A DNA stretch of 64,000 nucleotides. Source: an uncultured Alphaproteobacteria bacterium. Its GTDB lineage: Bacteria; Pseudomonadota; Alphaproteobacteria; Rhodobacterales; Rhodobacteraceae. The translations under genes were made by a program, and so were the position numbers. The stretch's first letter is position 1. Each line of letters starts with the position of its first letter. A model generated the notes under the pieces. The model was not told the origin of the DNA. It was given only the letters and a program-made list of their open reading frames with translations, and made no database searches. The DNA is taken from the NCBI GenBank assembly GCA_913051655.1, contig CAJXHI010000011.1, positions 1 through 64,000 of the forward strand, written 5' to 3'. Positions 6,993 through 17,361 of the stretch are shown piece by piece.

Positions 6993-9521
6993 TCATTCGT
7001 AATTTCGCAAAACCCGTGCCGGTTTAGCATTCAACGCACGTAACGCGAATACTAAGCCAGCGCCAATATTGGCGAATATTCCCCCAGAAATAATTGCAAG
7101 CGCATTGGGCCAGATTACATGAAATTCTGTATCCAAGATAAAACGGCAGATCGCCCATCCCGCCGCGAACCCGCATAACAAAGCGATCAGCGCAGCTGCG
7201 CCACCCATAATCGCAGAGCGAAGAGCAAAGCTCGCCAATATACGCAGGCGCCCTGCACCAAGAGTTTTGAGCACGCTTGCCTCAAATCGGCGGCCATGCT
7301 CCCCGGCAACAGCGACACCGATGAGAACTAAAACCCCTGTGAACAAAGTCACGCCTGCCCCATAAGACGTTGCCGCTGCAATGACTGACAGTAAATTGGA
7401 CACACGCTCAATCGCGTCCTTGATTCGGATAGCTGTGATATTGGGAAAGGCGTCCGCCAAAACTCTCAGAATGCGTGCTTCAGCCTCTTCTTCTGCATAG
7501 ACTGTGGAGATAAAAGAATGTGGGGCATCCTGAATGGCCGAGGGATTGATCATCATCACAAACCCAATCCCCGCAGTGGAAAAATTCACTTCCCTAAAAC
7601 TTGTGATCCGAGCAGAGATATCGCGCCCAAGAATATTCAAAATCAATTCGTCGTCGAGCGAAAGCCCCATTTCTTTGGCCTCTTCTGCAGCAAAACTGAT
7701 CTGGTTTTCCCCTCTGTAATTTCGCGGCCAAAATTCACCAGCAATCAGTTTTGAATTTTCAGGAAGCGTTTCTGCGTAGGTAAGCCCACGATCACCACGA
7801 ACAACCCAATGATCCCCTGCAACCTCCTGCGCGGGTCGCCCATTTATTTGTGATACAACACCGCGCAGCATCGGAGCGGTTTCTACCTTGCTGACAGCCT
7901 TTTCTTGCGCCATCAGCGATAAAAATTTCGGCATTTGGGATTTTTGAATATCCACAAAGAAATACGAAGGCGCAACGGCGGGAAGATCCTGACGAATGGC
8001 ATGGCGCAAATTCCCTTCAATTTGTCCAACACTGGACAACACCGACAAACCTAACCCAAGCGCCAAAATCACAGATACAGTCGCTTCTCCAGGGCCACTC
8101 ATGGAGGCCAAAGCCCATCGTAATGTGGGACGTCCAACAGCTAATACCATCGCCAATTTTGCGATACGCCGCATAACAACCGCACTCAAGAGAAGTACAA
8201 TCAAGGCTGCGGAGATACCAAATGCAGACCATAACGTCAAAAACACAGACCCAGTAAAATACGCAGCAAAAGCCAAAAGGAGTGCAAGCAAGATCATCAG
8301 CCAAACAATATAACGTGCCGAAGGAAGTCTGACGTCACCCCCCCCCATATCGCGGAACAATTGCGCGGCCCTAATGTTTTCAATTTTTGCAAGAGGCCAG
8401 AGCGTGAAAATCACAGCCATCATAACGCCATAAAGCGCAGCTTGAAACACAGCGCCGGCATATACGCCAATACGAATAGGAAAAGGTAGTGCTGCATCTA
8501 TCAGGGGCGCAAATAGGATTGGAAGCCCAACGCCCAATACAACACCTGAGCCCACGCCCAGAGCGGACATAATTGCGATTTGCATAAAATACACTTGAAA
8601 AACAAAATCGTTGGTCGCGCCCAGACTGCGCAGGGTGGCAATGACAGGTTTTTTGATTGCAAGATAACTGCTGACCGCCGCTGACACTCCCACCCCACCA
8701 ACGGCTAAGCCAGACAACCCGACAAACACCAGAAACGCTGCAAGCCTTTCGACGAATACTGTCACACCAGGCGCACCGTTTCGTGCGTCGCGCCAACGCA
8801 GACCGGAGCTTGCAAAACGCACTTCTGCGCGTTTTGCTATTCCATCCAGATCACTTCCTGCTGGTAAATCAAGACGGTATTTAGACGAAAAAAAAGTCCC
8901 CGGTACCAAAAGCCCCGCATCATCCAGATCTGATTTATAAACCAGTGTGCGCGGGCCAAGGCCGAAACCTTCTCCAGCCGCATCAGGAAGACTTTTTAAA
9001 ACACCGCCAAGGCGAAAGTCTTTTGTCCCAATTTTTACCCGATCTCCAACAATAAGCCCCAGCCGGTCAACCAGTAATCGTTCCATGAGCACGGAGGGAA
9101 GACCATTTTTGGGCGCAAGTAATCTGCGAAAATCACCATCATCAATCATTTTGACGAGTCCACTGAGCGGATACTCCGAGTCAATGGCTTTTACCTGCGT
9201 GAGCGCACGTTCCTTTTCCCCGTCACGTTCCGATAAAACCATCGACCGGAAATCAACGATTTCTGACATGCGATCACTAATATTGGACAGCCACACGCGT
9301 TCTTCATCCGAGGCAAAGCGATAGGTGAACTCTGCTTCAGCATCACCACCGAGTAGCGTAGAGCCCTCTTCCGAAAGCCCAGCTTCGATGGCTTGTTTGA
9401 TCGACCCCACAGCTGCAATCGCCGCAACGCCAAGTGCAAGGCAGGCAATTAAAATGCGAAATCCACTAAACCCACCGCGTAACTCACGCCGCGCAAGGCG
9501 CGCAGATAGTAGAAGCGTCAT
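6993..9521 (-). CDS. FtsX-family ABC transporter permease (YbbP-like)
   Basis: 842 aa inner-membrane permease of the FtsX/MacB type with duplicated four-helix modules: an N-terminal helix (~25-45), a large periplasmic domain (~45-250), three helices (~260-390), a mid-protein helix pair (~405-450), a second extracytoplasmic region (~500-690), then the last three helices (~710-830). This is the length and layout of YbbP-type permeases, thought to export or extract hydrophobic molecules or lipoproteins. Its start overlaps the stop of the ATPase gene by 4 bases, so the two are translationally coupled. No tesA-type esterase gene lies beside the pair, unlike in many proteobacteria. Confidence 0.88.
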   Translation of the reverse strand: MTLLLSARLARRELRGGFSGFRILIACLALGVAAIAAVGSIKQAIEAGLSEEGSTLLGGDAEAEFTYRFASDEERVWLSNISDRMSEIVDFRSMVLSERDGEKERALTQVKAIDSEYPLSGLVKMIDDGDFRRLLAPKNGLPSVLMERLLVDRLGLIVGDRVKIGTKDFRLGGVLKSLPDAAGEGFGLGPRTLVYKSDLDDAGLLVPGTFFSSKYRLDLPAGSDLDGIAKRAEVRFASSGLRWRDARNGAPGVTVFVERLAAFLVFVGLSGLAVGGVGVSAAVSSYLAIKKPVIATLRSLGATNDFVFQVYFMQIAIMSALGVGSGVVLGVGLPILFAPLIDAALPFPIRIGVYAGAVFQAALYGVMMAVIFTLWPLAKIENIRAAQLFRDMGGGDVRLPSARYIVWLMILLALLLAFAAYFTGSVFLTLWSAFGISAALIVLLLSAVVMRRIAKLAMVLAVGRPTLRWALASMSGPGEATVSVILALGLGLSVLSSVGQIEGNLRHAIRQDLPAVAPSYFFVDIQKSQMPKFLSLMAQEKAVSKVETAPMLRGVVSQINGRPAQEVAGDHWVVRGDRGLTYAETLPENSKLIAGEFWPRNYRGENQISFAAEEAKEMGLSLDDELILNILGRDISARITSFREVNFSTAGIGFVMMINPSAIQDAPHSFISTVYAEEEAEARILRVLADAFPNITAIRIKDAIERVSNLLSVIAAATSYGAGVTLFTGVLVLIGVAVAGEHGRRFEASVLKTLGAGRLRILASFALRSAIMGGAAALIALLCGFAAGWAICRFILDTEFHVIWPNALAIISGGIFANIGAGLVFALRALNAKPARVLRNYE

Positions 9522-10207
9522 GCCGCAACCTCGGACGCGTTTACAATGCGCCCGTCAGAAAGCGAAATCATTCGATCACATCGTTTTGCCAAAACAGGAT
9601 CATGGGTGACTAAAATGAGCGTTGAGCCATATTTTTCACGAAGTGCAAACAACATATCCATAATGGCCGCGCCATTTTTACCATCAAGATTACCCGTGGG
9701 TTCATCTGCAAGAAGCACTTCTGGACGCAACACAGCCGCACGGGCGAGCGCAACCCTTTGCTGTTCGCCACCAGAAAGCTGCGCCGGATAATGCTTCGTG
9801 CGACCTGTAAGGCCAACTTCCACGAGCTCTGCCTCTGCGCGTTCCATGGCATCGTTTATACCGGCCAATTCCAAAGGCGTTGCCACATTTTCAAGCGCCG
9901 TCATTGTCGGGATCAGGTGAAAAGACTGAAATACGATTCCCATGTGTGATCGGCGAAACCGCGCCAGCGTATCTTCGCTCTGTCGCGTCAAATCTCGACC
10001 CAAAATATTTACCGTGCCGGAGCTCGCCTGTTCCAAACCACCCATCAACATAAGAAGAGATGATTTACCTGACCCAGAGGGACCGATCAGACCAATCGTT
10101 TCACCTTTAAGAACTTCAAGATCAATTTCTTTTAGAATATAAACCAAACCGGCACCACTGGGCAGGGACAGATGTACGTCCTTTAGCGAAATGATCGGAG
10201 TTTGCAT
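9518..10207 (-). CDS. ABC transporter ATP-binding protein (YbbA/LolD-like)
   Basis: 229 aa ATPase that drives the downstream FtsX-type permease. Walker A GPSGSGKSS (~42-50), Q-loop region FQSFHLIPTM, signature LSGGEQQRVALARA, Walker B VLLADEPTGNLD, H-loop THDPVLAKRCD. The YbbA/LolD/MacB class is recognised by the short length and the LADEPTGNLD motif. First gene of the two-gene operon. The substrate is not known from sequence. Confidence 0.9.
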   Translation of the reverse strand: MQTPIISLKDVHLSLPSGAGLVYILKEIDLEVLKGETIGLIGPSGSGKSSLLMLMGGLEQASSGTVNILGRDLTRQSEDTLARFRRSHMGIVFQSFHLIPTMTALENVATPLELAGINDAMERAEAELVEVGLTGRTKHYPAQLSGGEQQRVALARAAVLRPEVLLADEPTGNLDGKNGAAIMDMLFALREKYGSTLILVTHDPVLAKRCDRMISLSDGRIVNASEVAA

Positions 10208-11198
10208 GACCTCATCCCTTTCCCTTTTGGTTCTTTGAGATATGGGATTTCAGAGGCTTAGGGCAATAAGAAACTATAACTTTTATCATGTAAAATCAGT
10301 TACCATGCTTTGTATCGGCGTAAATTCTGCTTTTTGAGCATCTTTGAAAATTGTGATGAACCAAAACATTAAGTCAAAAAAATCTTTTAGGACATCGAAT
10401 GTCGATTTGATAGTTTAATTTGCGAAGTTATACCCTGCAACAAACTGCAGATAAGCTCCCCTTCATTATCCTTCACCGTACGATTTTCGATCACGTTAGT
10501 TTGTTTCCAAAAAAAATGTATGGAAAGATCTGGGCTGACTTTCAGAGAGATGTCTTGTCGACGACAACGACGCTCAGATACAATTCCGCATCTTCCCATA
10601 CTTTCGGATTTTAGTAAGCGCGCATAAGCAAATCTTCTTCGTTTAAAGATCACAACTTTTTCTTTGAACTGCAGGCCCTAGGAGCAAAATCAATCTATTT
10701 ACTCCGAAGTTTTTCGAACGGTATTTCGAAGTTGATATTGGATACACCAACGTAACCGGAGCTTATAATAAGTGTGATTACACTTCTTACGAATTATTGG
10801 GTGTATACTGACATGACGTTGCAAGCTTTTTATTTTAAGAGCGTGTAAACACCGCGAACAAGGCAAAGACTAAATCGTAAATCAACGAAGCAAAATGAGA
10901 TTCAGCATTTCAAATCATCGTTTTGGAACATTGCAAGTAGCTATAAAAGCATATAAAAAATCACACGCTGTGTTGAACACGTTTTTCTTGATATAAATTC
11001 TACAGCATGGTCTAAATATCTGAGAAATAAAAGATATTAAATTCAAAACAGCATCGAGAATGGCGTCCGTTAAATATATTCATCCAGCTCACGACCAATT
11101 TCAAAACCACTTTTTATATTGAATTATTTTCGAGAAAAAACCAAACGAATATCCGAATACTCCCATCAAAGATGACAAAAGGCAAAAAAACATACTTA
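10208..11198. other. Long intergenic region, about 990 bases
   Basis: No gene supported. Short open frames (for example 10387-10653 on the minus strand) have no family resemblance or ribosome site. An imperfect hairpin with arms AAGTGT/ACACTT lies near 10770-10790. The DNA is strongly AT-rich; in a window with several visible pseudogenes it may be an old, fully decayed gene. Confidence 0.45.
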
Positions 11199-11714
11199 TT
11201 AATCTTTGATTTCTTCCAGCCGAACCCCCCATAGCGCAGTTTTGGGAACCCATCCTTTGTAACTACCTGCACTCAACTGGCACCACATCAAATCACATTT
11301 ATCAATATCCGCGATTGCACCTTTTTCAAAACGCGCTACAACCATACCGTTGTTTTGAGGCGAATTGAAAAGAGGTTGCATATCCTCAATTAAAATTGCC
11401 GTACGCGATCCGGAGAGTAAAGAATAATGCACCCATCCACCTGCTCCATCGATGTCGCGCACGCGGCGCCAATTTTCATATTCACCGTAGATTTCAAGCG
11501 GCATATGTTTGCGCTTAAAAACCCAATCGATACGATGTGACAATGACGGCCCGCGCCGCGCATTCGCTTTGCTGGCTTTAAGGGATACAAACCTTGGGAT
11601 TGGCAAGTTTGTTACTGGGCCACGCTCCCGCCCCAGACTTATTTGTGGTAAAGATAATACTGCCACAATTACTGCAGCGATACTTAAAACTAACTGCCGT
11701 CGTATTATACGCAT
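11199..11714 (-). CDS. Secreted SH3-domain protein
   Basis: About 171 aa from the ATG at 11714 (MRIIRRQLVLSIAAVIVAV), which gives a typical signal peptide; a longer frame begins at 11747. After the signal, residues ~40-100 form a bacterial SH3 domain (VSLKASKANARRGPSLSHRIDW, split here as the ANARRGPS core) and a second SH3-like unit follows (WCQLSAGSYKGWVPK). Such periplasmic proteins often bind peptidoglycan or other envelope partners. Divergent from the dehydrogenase gene with about 85 bases between starts, an arrangement conserved in roseobacters as far as I recall. Confidence 0.8.
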   Translation of the reverse strand: MRIIRRQLVLSIAAVIVAVLSLPQISLGRERGPVTNLPIPRFVSLKASKANARRGPSLSHRIDWVFKRKHMPLEIYGEYENWRRVRDIDGAGGWVHYSLLSGSRTAILIEDMQPLFNSPQNNGMVVARFEKGAIADIDKCDLMWCQLSAGSYKGWVPKTALWGVRLEEIKD

Positions 11715-11799
11715 GAGTTTTTTTTCCTCAGGTTCTTGTGACTTCATGCAAGTTACGCCACCTTACTTCTAACAGATTGTCCCGCAATGGAATGAGAAA

Positions 11800-12786
11800 A
11801 TGCAAAATGACCAGCTTAAAGTAGCATTAACCCGCCGGTTGCCTGATACGGTTGAAAGAAGATTAGCCGAATTATTTGATGTTCGGCTGCGAGACAGCGA
11901 CGCGCCCTTGTCAAAGGCTGAACTGATCGCGCAGATGAAAGATGTGGATGTCATTGTTCCAACGATTTCTGACGTAATTGATGCACCTATGTTGGCGCAA
12001 GCAGGACCAAAGCTCAAACTGATTGCGAATTTTGGTTCGGGATTTGACAATATCGACATTGCAACTGCGTTGCAAAGAGGCATTCTGGTATCAAATACGC
12101 CCAGTGTCGTGACAGAGGACACTGCCGATATGGCGATGGCGCTCATACTTGGTGTGACACGACGCATACCCGAGGGTCTTTCTGTTATGAAATCGGGCTA
12201 TTGGGATGGATGGGCACCAACCGCTTTTCTTGGGTCACGCTTGACAGGGCGGCGCTTAGGTATTCTGGGAATGGGGCGTATTGGGCGAGCCGTTGCGGTA
12301 CGTGCCAGAGCCTTCGGATTGGAAATTCACTATCATAATCGGCAACGTTTGCGGGAAGAGTTTGAAGAGCATTATAAAGCCACTTACTGGGAGAGCCTCG
12401 ATCAAATGGTTGCGCGTATGGACATTCTCTCAGTCAACTGTCCCCATACGCCGTGCACTTTTCACCTCATGAATGCACGACGTTTAAAATTGATGAAACC
12501 CGATGCAGTCTTGGTCAACACATCCCGCGGTGAGGTCGTGGATGAAAACGCATTGACGCGTATGCTTCAAAACAAAATGCTCGCGGGTGCCGGACTTGAT
12601 GTTTACGAACGTGGTCGTGAAATTAATCCAAAGCTCCTTAAGCTTGATAACGTTGTGTTGCTTCCGCATATGGGCTCTGCCACCCATGAAGGACGCGCTG
12701 AGATGGGTGAAAAAGTAATCATTAATATCAAAACTTTTGCAGACGGTCATCGCCCACCGGATCAGGTTGTACCTTCAATGCTATGA
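11800..12786 (+). CDS. D-2-hydroxyacid dehydrogenase (glyoxylate/hydroxypyruvate reductase type)
   Basis: 328 aa cytosolic NAD(P)-dependent dehydrogenase. Rossmann motif GILGMGRIGRAVA (~148-160); catalytic Arg in NTSRGEVVDE (~236), Glu in DVYERG, and His in LLPHMGSAT (~287). The family reduces glyoxylate or hydroxypyruvate to glycolate or D-glycerate. Monocistronic plus strand; the next gene downstream, the dioxygenase pseudogene, is convergent. Confidence 0.87.
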   Translation: MQNDQLKVALTRRLPDTVERRLAELFDVRLRDSDAPLSKAELIAQMKDVDVIVPTISDVIDAPMLAQAGPKLKLIANFGSGFDNIDIATALQRGILVSNTPSVVTEDTADMAMALILGVTRRIPEGLSVMKSGYWDGWAPTAFLGSRLTGRRLGILGMGRIGRAVAVRARAFGLEIHYHNRQRLREEFEEHYKATYWESLDQMVARMDILSVNCPHTPCTFHLMNARRLKLMKPDAVLVNTSRGEVVDENALTRMLQNKMLAGAGLDVYERGREINPKLLKLDNVVLLPHMGSATHEGRAEMGEKVIINIKTFADGHRPPDQVVPSML

Positions 12787-12795
12787 TCACTCAGT

Positions 12796-13716
12796 TCATA
12801 ATGGGATGAGTTTTTTTTCTAGCGTTTCACGCAAGTCCTTGTGTTGGTCCGGCAAGCAAAGCGAATTGCCCATGGTATCGATTGGTTCATCACTGGCAAA
12901 TCCCGGGGAATTGGTCGCGACTTCAAATAAAATACCATCTTGGGTAAAGAAATAGATTGCTTTGAAATAATTTCGGACTTTGACGGCAGTTAATTGATGC
13001 CCACGTTTGATCAAGGCTAGTCTTACCCTAAGTTAAGCGCATCGTCTTTAACTGCAAAAGCTATATGATGCACAGAACCTGCACTTTCCTGCGCTGCCTC
13101 TCCATTTTCAATATACGGCACATCGATGATGGAAGCCGTACTGAAAGAGGGAAGTTGAAATCGTTGGGTATCCCCGTCGCGAGGATCTGCCACAAATCCC
13201 ATGAAAGTGAGTAAGGTCCCTATGTCCGAAGACTTATCAACGCACAACTGCGCTGAATGAAACCCACGTATGGCCAGCAAAGATGGGATGTGCCCGACCG
13301 CGGGAGGCAAGCTTGCTGTGTCCGTTTCACAGATTGCCAGATTCTCACCATCAGGACCTGTAAATTCTAAACAGGAGGTTGAGAACTGCTCGACACGCAT
13401 CGGCTCTTTGACGCCGTGTTCCATCAACCGCTCTTCCCAAAAATCAAGGCTGTTTGGTAAAACGGCAAATCTGGCCTGCGCAACTTCACCTATGCCACGA
13501 TGCCTACGCGCACTCGATGGAAACGGGAAATAGCTCATCACAGTACCGGGTGTGCTAGCAGGATCTGCGAAGTGAAGATGATAGATAGATGGCTTATCAA
13601 AATTGACTGTTTTTTACCCGATGTAAGCCAAGCACACTAGTAAAGAAGTGGTTATTCCTAATAGGATCACTGGCGATTGAGGTGATATGATGGATCCCAA
13701 GAATATCATTTCTCAA
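12796..13716 (-). pseudogene. Broken VOC-family ring-cleaving dioxygenase (MhqO-like)
   Basis: The remains of a roughly 310-residue two-module VOC protein in three frames. N-terminus from about 13716 in one frame: GIHHITSIASDPIRNNHFFT then SVLGLHRVK. A frameshift follows in the A6 run at about 13611-13616. The middle frame continues TVNFDKPSIYHLHFADPAS through to VHHIAFAVKDDALNLG and stops at 13023. A second shift there leads into RNYFKAIYFFTQDGILFEVA and the normal C-terminus (KLIPL). The N-terminal metal ligand His (HHITS), the second-module His (VHHIAF) and the Glu (LFEVA) are all still visible, so the damage is fairly recent. Relatives cleave hydroquinones. Convergent with the dehydrogenase gene. 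Confidence 0.85.
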
Positions 13717-13795
13717 AGGCTTCACTCCTGGTGTTCAGAATTGAAGATAAGTTTTGCGCGCGACGCTTCAATGGCTTTCAGATTCAGCGTTTCCT

Positions 13796-14518
13796 TTAAA
13801 CGAAGTGTTGGCCGCCATTCACTGTGATTGTGGATCCATTCACAAATTCTGCTTCGTCAGAGGCAAGGAAAACAACGCAGCGCGCGATTTCCTCAGGCTC
13901 GCCCAAACGACCCGTGGGGATCTGAGCAACGATTCCTTCGCGCACTTTATCTGGCACCGCCATCACCATATCAGTCGCAATATATCCGGGGCAGATTGCG
14001 TTTGCGGTTATGCCAAAACGTGCGCCTTCTTGCGCCAATGCTTTGGTAATGCCAAGATCACCCGCTTTGGAAGCGGAATAATTTACCTGCGCAAATTGAC
14101 CCTTTTGTCCATTAATGGAACTGATAGTGATTACTCGCCCAAATTTTCGATTTCGCATTCCAGGCCAAATCGGATGCGTCATGTTAAAAACACCAGAAAG
14201 GTTCGTGTCAATGACTTCCGACCATTGTTCGCGCGTCATTCGGTGAAATGGGGCATCGCGTGTGATACCAGCGTTGTTGACCAGAATTTCAATTGGACCC
14301 AACTCTGCTTCGACTTGGCCAATGCCTTCTAAACAGCTGTCATAATCCGCAACGTTCCACTTAAAGGTTTTGATACCTGTTTCCGCGGTGAATTTTGTGG
14401 CGACTTCGTCATTTCCAGCATAAGATCCAGCAACGGAATATCCCGCCTCGTTCAATGCTATTGATATGGCCGCGCCTATACCGCGCGAGCCGCCGGTTAC
14501 AAGTGCTACTCTTGCCAT
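13796..14518 (-). CDS. phaB: Acetoacetyl-CoA reductase
   Basis: 240 aa short-chain dehydrogenase that reduces acetoacetyl-CoA to (R)-3-hydroxybutyryl-CoA with NADPH for polyhydroxybutyrate synthesis. Start at 14518 (MARVALVTGGSRGIG) behind AAGGAGACCC. Cofactor motif TGGSRGIG (~8-15), NNAGIT, the catalytic Ser in ISSINGQKG, and YSASK. C-terminal SDR end NGSTITVNGGQHF. Follows phaA on the same strand with about 140 bases between. Its identity rests on SDR motifs plus the phaA neighbour. Confidence 0.9.
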   Translation of the reverse strand: MARVALVTGGSRGIGAAISIALNEAGYSVAGSYAGNDEVATKFTAETGIKTFKWNVADYDSCLEGIGQVEAELGPIEILVNNAGITRDAPFHRMTREQWSEVIDTNLSGVFNMTHPIWPGMRNRKFGRVITISSINGQKGQFAQVNYSASKAGDLGITKALAQEGARFGITANAICPGYIATDMVMAVPDKVREGIVAQIPTGRLGEPEEIARCVVFLASDEAEFVNGSTITVNGGQHFV

Positions 14519-14658
14519 TTGGGTCTCCTTAATGATGGAACGTTTGGTAACGCTGTTACAATTTATGCTTAGAATTAGCAATATTATTTCGCGTCAACAT
14601 ACTTTACTTTATCTCCGAACATAAAAAAGGGCCAAGAAACCCCCTATTCGAAACTTAG

Positions 14659-15834
14659 TTATGGACGCTCAAGACACATCGCCACGCCCATACCACCACC
14701 GATACAAAGTGTCGCGAGCCCTTTCTTAGCGTCACGCCGCCTCATTTCGAAAAGAAGGGTGTTAAGGATACGTGCACCAGATGCGCCAATGGGGTGCCCT
14801 ATGGCAATTGCGCCACCATTTACATTCACGATCTCAGGATCCCAGCCCATTTCTTTATTTACAGCGCAGGCCTGAGCCGCGAAAGCTTCGTTGGCTTCTA
14901 CAAGATCAAGGTCAGATACAGACCAACCCGCTTTGTCCAAAGCCTTACGGCTAGCATAGATCGGCCCTACACCCATAATAGATGGATCAAGACCGACCGT
15001 GGAAAAAGACGCAATGCGCGCCAATGGATCTATGCCACGGCTTTCAGCGTCTGCATCGCGCATTAAAAGAACGCCGGCAGCACCGTCATTCAGGCCAGAC
15101 GCATTTGCAGCAGTCACAGAACCATCTTTCGTGAATGCAGGCCGCAACTTCTGCATTGCATCAATTGTAGCACCATGGCGGATATATTCATCCTGATCGA
15201 CGACGATATCACCTTTGCGAGCTTTTACTGTGAACGGTGTTATTTCATCATGAAAACGTCCAGCTTTTTGCGCAGCTTCGGCTTTGTTCTGGGAAGAAAC
15301 TGCAAATTTATCCTGCATATCGCGGCTAATTTGCCATTTTTCGGCGACGTTTTCCGCCGTCTGACCCATGTGATAGCCGTTGAACGCGTCCCAAAGCCCA
15401 TCACGGATCATGCTGTCGACGTATGACGTATCGCCCATTTTACAACCTGATCTAAGATGGGCAACATGGGGTGACAGCGACATATTCTCCTGACCACCTG
15501 CAACAACGATATCAGCATCTCCAAGCTTGACATGTTGGGCGGCAACAGCAACGGCGCGAAGTCCCGAACCACATACCTGGTTAATGCCCCAAGCCGCGCT
15601 TTCTAGCGGAAGTCCGGCATTCACATGCGCCTGACGTGCCGGGTTTTGCCCTTGCCCTGCACTCAGAACTTGACCTAAAATTGTTTCGGACACGTCAGCT
15701 TTATCGATCCCTGCGCGATCGACCAACGCTTCGATAACACATGTCCCGAGATCGTGGGCGGGCGTATTAGCGAAGGATCCAGTGAAACTGCCCACCGGCG
15801 TACGGGCAGCAGATGCGATAACTACGTTTGTCAT
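14659..15834 (-). CDS. phaA: Acetyl-CoA C-acetyltransferase
   Basis: 391 aa biosynthetic thiolase condensing two acetyl-CoA to acetoacetyl-CoA, first step of polyhydroxybutyrate synthesis. Start at 15834 ([15 protein letters not shown]) is set by the ribosome site TGGAGACCCAC; the frame is open further upstream but without thiolase similarity. Nucleophilic Cys in [11 protein letters not shown] (~88), His in GHPIGASG (~348), second Cys in CIGGGMG (~378). Length and motifs are standard. Upstream partner of phaB; no PHA synthase gene in this window. Confidence 0.92.
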   Translation of the reverse strand: MTNVVIASAARTPVGSFTGSFANTPAHDLGTCVIEALVDRAGIDKADVSETILGQVLSAGQGQNPARQAHVNAGLPLESAAWGINQVCGSGLRAVAVAAQHVKLGDADIVVAGGQENMSLSPHVAHLRSGCKMGDTSYVDSMIRDGLWDAFNGYHMGQTAENVAEKWQISRDMQDKFAVSSQNKAEAAQKAGRFHDEITPFTVKARKGDIVVDQDEYIRHGATIDAMQKLRPAFTKDGSVTAANASGLNDGAAGVLLMRDADAESRGIDPLARIASFSTVGLDPSIMGVGPIYASRKALDKAGWSVSDLDLVEANEAFAAQACAVNKEMGWDPEIVNVNGGAIAIGHPIGASGARILNTLLFEMRRRDAKKGLATLCIGGGMGVAMCLERP

Positions 15835-16288
15835 GTGGGTCTCCAGAGGCAAATTGTCGAAAAAATATCTCGGCCGTGATACATGAAGTGCTGCGGCGCG
15901 GCAACCGCTAAGGCTTTTTTGACGTATCTCCGCCAAGCTCTGCCGGATTGGCCATAAATTTACTGACCAGCGCGAGCACTAGTATTCTGCAGTTTTTTGT
16001 AATTTTTGAAATCAACCGCTCATCAAGTGTGGCATCACTGCACAGTGCGCAAATCAGGCTTTCGATCCATTTCCTGTAGAAAGCAGAATGTACCGACATA
16101 TTCACTGAAAATTGCTACTCCGGCACCTATGAAAGGATTCTTAGCCACATATTCAAAGCAAGCAGTACTTCAGCCGCCCAGTTTCACTATCTTCTATTTT
16201 AACAAAGAATTGATCCATACGGATGATTCGCTCCTTTTGATCTAGAAGATGGATCAGTCATTCATAAAAAAATACTGAGAGTGTTCTT
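15835..16288. other. Intergenic region upstream of phaA
   Basis: About 450 bases. It includes an open 5' extension of the phaA frame without family similarity, and a minus-strand open stretch around 16080-16190 (VAKNPFIGAGVAIFSEY) that looks coding-like but is not recognised. It probably holds the phaAB promoter and possibly more gene remnants. Confidence 0.4.
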
Positions 16289-16459
16289 TTAGCCAGAGAA
16301 GACAATGTAAAAACCCAGCGTACTGCAAGCGTGACATATCGCCTCTTCAACTACTTCGAGAAACGATTTGGTTTGCGCAGCCTCAACATAGGCAAGCGGA
16401 CTTTCTGCTTCGACGTTGATATCCAATCGACTCAAAACCACATATTCACCGCGCTGTGT
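16289..16459 (-). pseudogene. Unrecognised C-terminal gene remnant
   Basis: A stop-bounded minus-strand frame of about 56 codons with no start codon at its upstream end. Its coding character is convincing (YVVLSRLDINVEAESPLAY, then AAQTKSFLEVVEEAI) and it ends at TAA 16289-16291. Not assigned to a family. The upstream edge is a stop, so it is probably the surviving 3' end of a decayed gene. Confidence 0.4.
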
Positions 16460-16540
16460 TTAGACGCTAGGGTGTGTTTAATTGGATAATAAATTTTAAT
16501 GGATGAAACGTTTTTGAAGGATGAAGCGATAAAAACCTGA

Positions 16541-17110
16541 GCGCGTTGCACGTGGGCTGGTACTGACCAGATTTATATTGATTATCATGACACCGAATGG
16601 GGCGTGCCTATATATGATAGCCGAGCCTTATTTGAAAAACTGATACTCGAGGGGTTTCAAGCTGGCCTGAGTTGGATCATGATCCTCAAAAGGCGTGAAA
16701 ACTTGCGCACCGCTTTTGCAGGCTTTGACCCCTACGTTCTGTGTAACTGGGGGCAAAAAGACTTTGAACGTCTGTTTCATAACGTCGGTATCATCCGCCA
16801 CAGGCGAAAGATAGAGGCCGCGCTTTCTAACGCCAAGGCTTGGAGAAAGATTGAAAAAGACATTGGGTTCACTAAGTTTTTATTGGACTATGTAAACAGC
16901 CGACCAATAATAAATTCATGCAAACACTTCTCAGAGGTGCCATCGCAAACACCTTTGTCATATCAGATTTCCAACGACCTGAAAAAAACAGGTATCAAAT
17001 TCTGTGTTCCGACAAAGGTCTACGCGTTTCTTCAAGACGCAGGATTTATAAATGATCATCTCGTTGACTGCCCATTTAAACATAAAAACTTGGTATACAA
17101 AGATCGATGA
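16541..17110 (+). pseudogene. tag: DNA-3-methyladenine glycosylase I, start lost
   Basis: Tag removes 3-methyladenine from alkylated DNA. The whole protein is recognisable in one frame from the Cys codon at 16547 (CTWAGTDQIYIDYHDTEWG) to FINDHLVDCPFKH near the end. The four zinc-snap ligands of Tag are present (Cys near the N-terminus, His of DYHDTEWG, His and Cys of NDHLVDC). But the frame has a TGA at 16538-16540, two codons before the conserved Cys, and no ATG, GTG or TTG before GTG 16604. Starting at 16604 would delete the first Cys and His. So the gene has lost its start, or the stop was created in the first codons. Rest of the body is undamaged. Confidence 0.75.
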
Positions 17111-17361
17111 TCCGACCGAGGAATGTGAATCAAATACAATTACACGCTGATAGAACAGGTTATCCTCACGAACACCGACACAATCTCCACATCTTATTGA
17201 CAGCACCACGCTTTTCTATATACGCCGTAGCTTATTGGTGTTGGTGGCCCTCGCAAGGGGATGCCTGTCAGGAAATTGAAACAACCTGCTTTCATGTTCC
17301 AAAGGACAACGCCCTTCATAGTCGCTCTTAGAGGGCGTCGTTACAGGAAGGAGATCAGCAG

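Noticed and set aside
10387-10653. 88-codon minus-strand frame in the long gap after the ABC genes
   Set aside because: No ribosome site, no recognised family, biased composition.
14600-14650. Terminator between phaA and phaB
   Set aside because: Only a three-base GGG/CCC pairing before a T-run; too weak to support.
15908-16105. 65-codon minus-strand frame upstream of phaA
   Set aside because: Overlaps the phaA 5' extension in another frame and shows no convincing family match.
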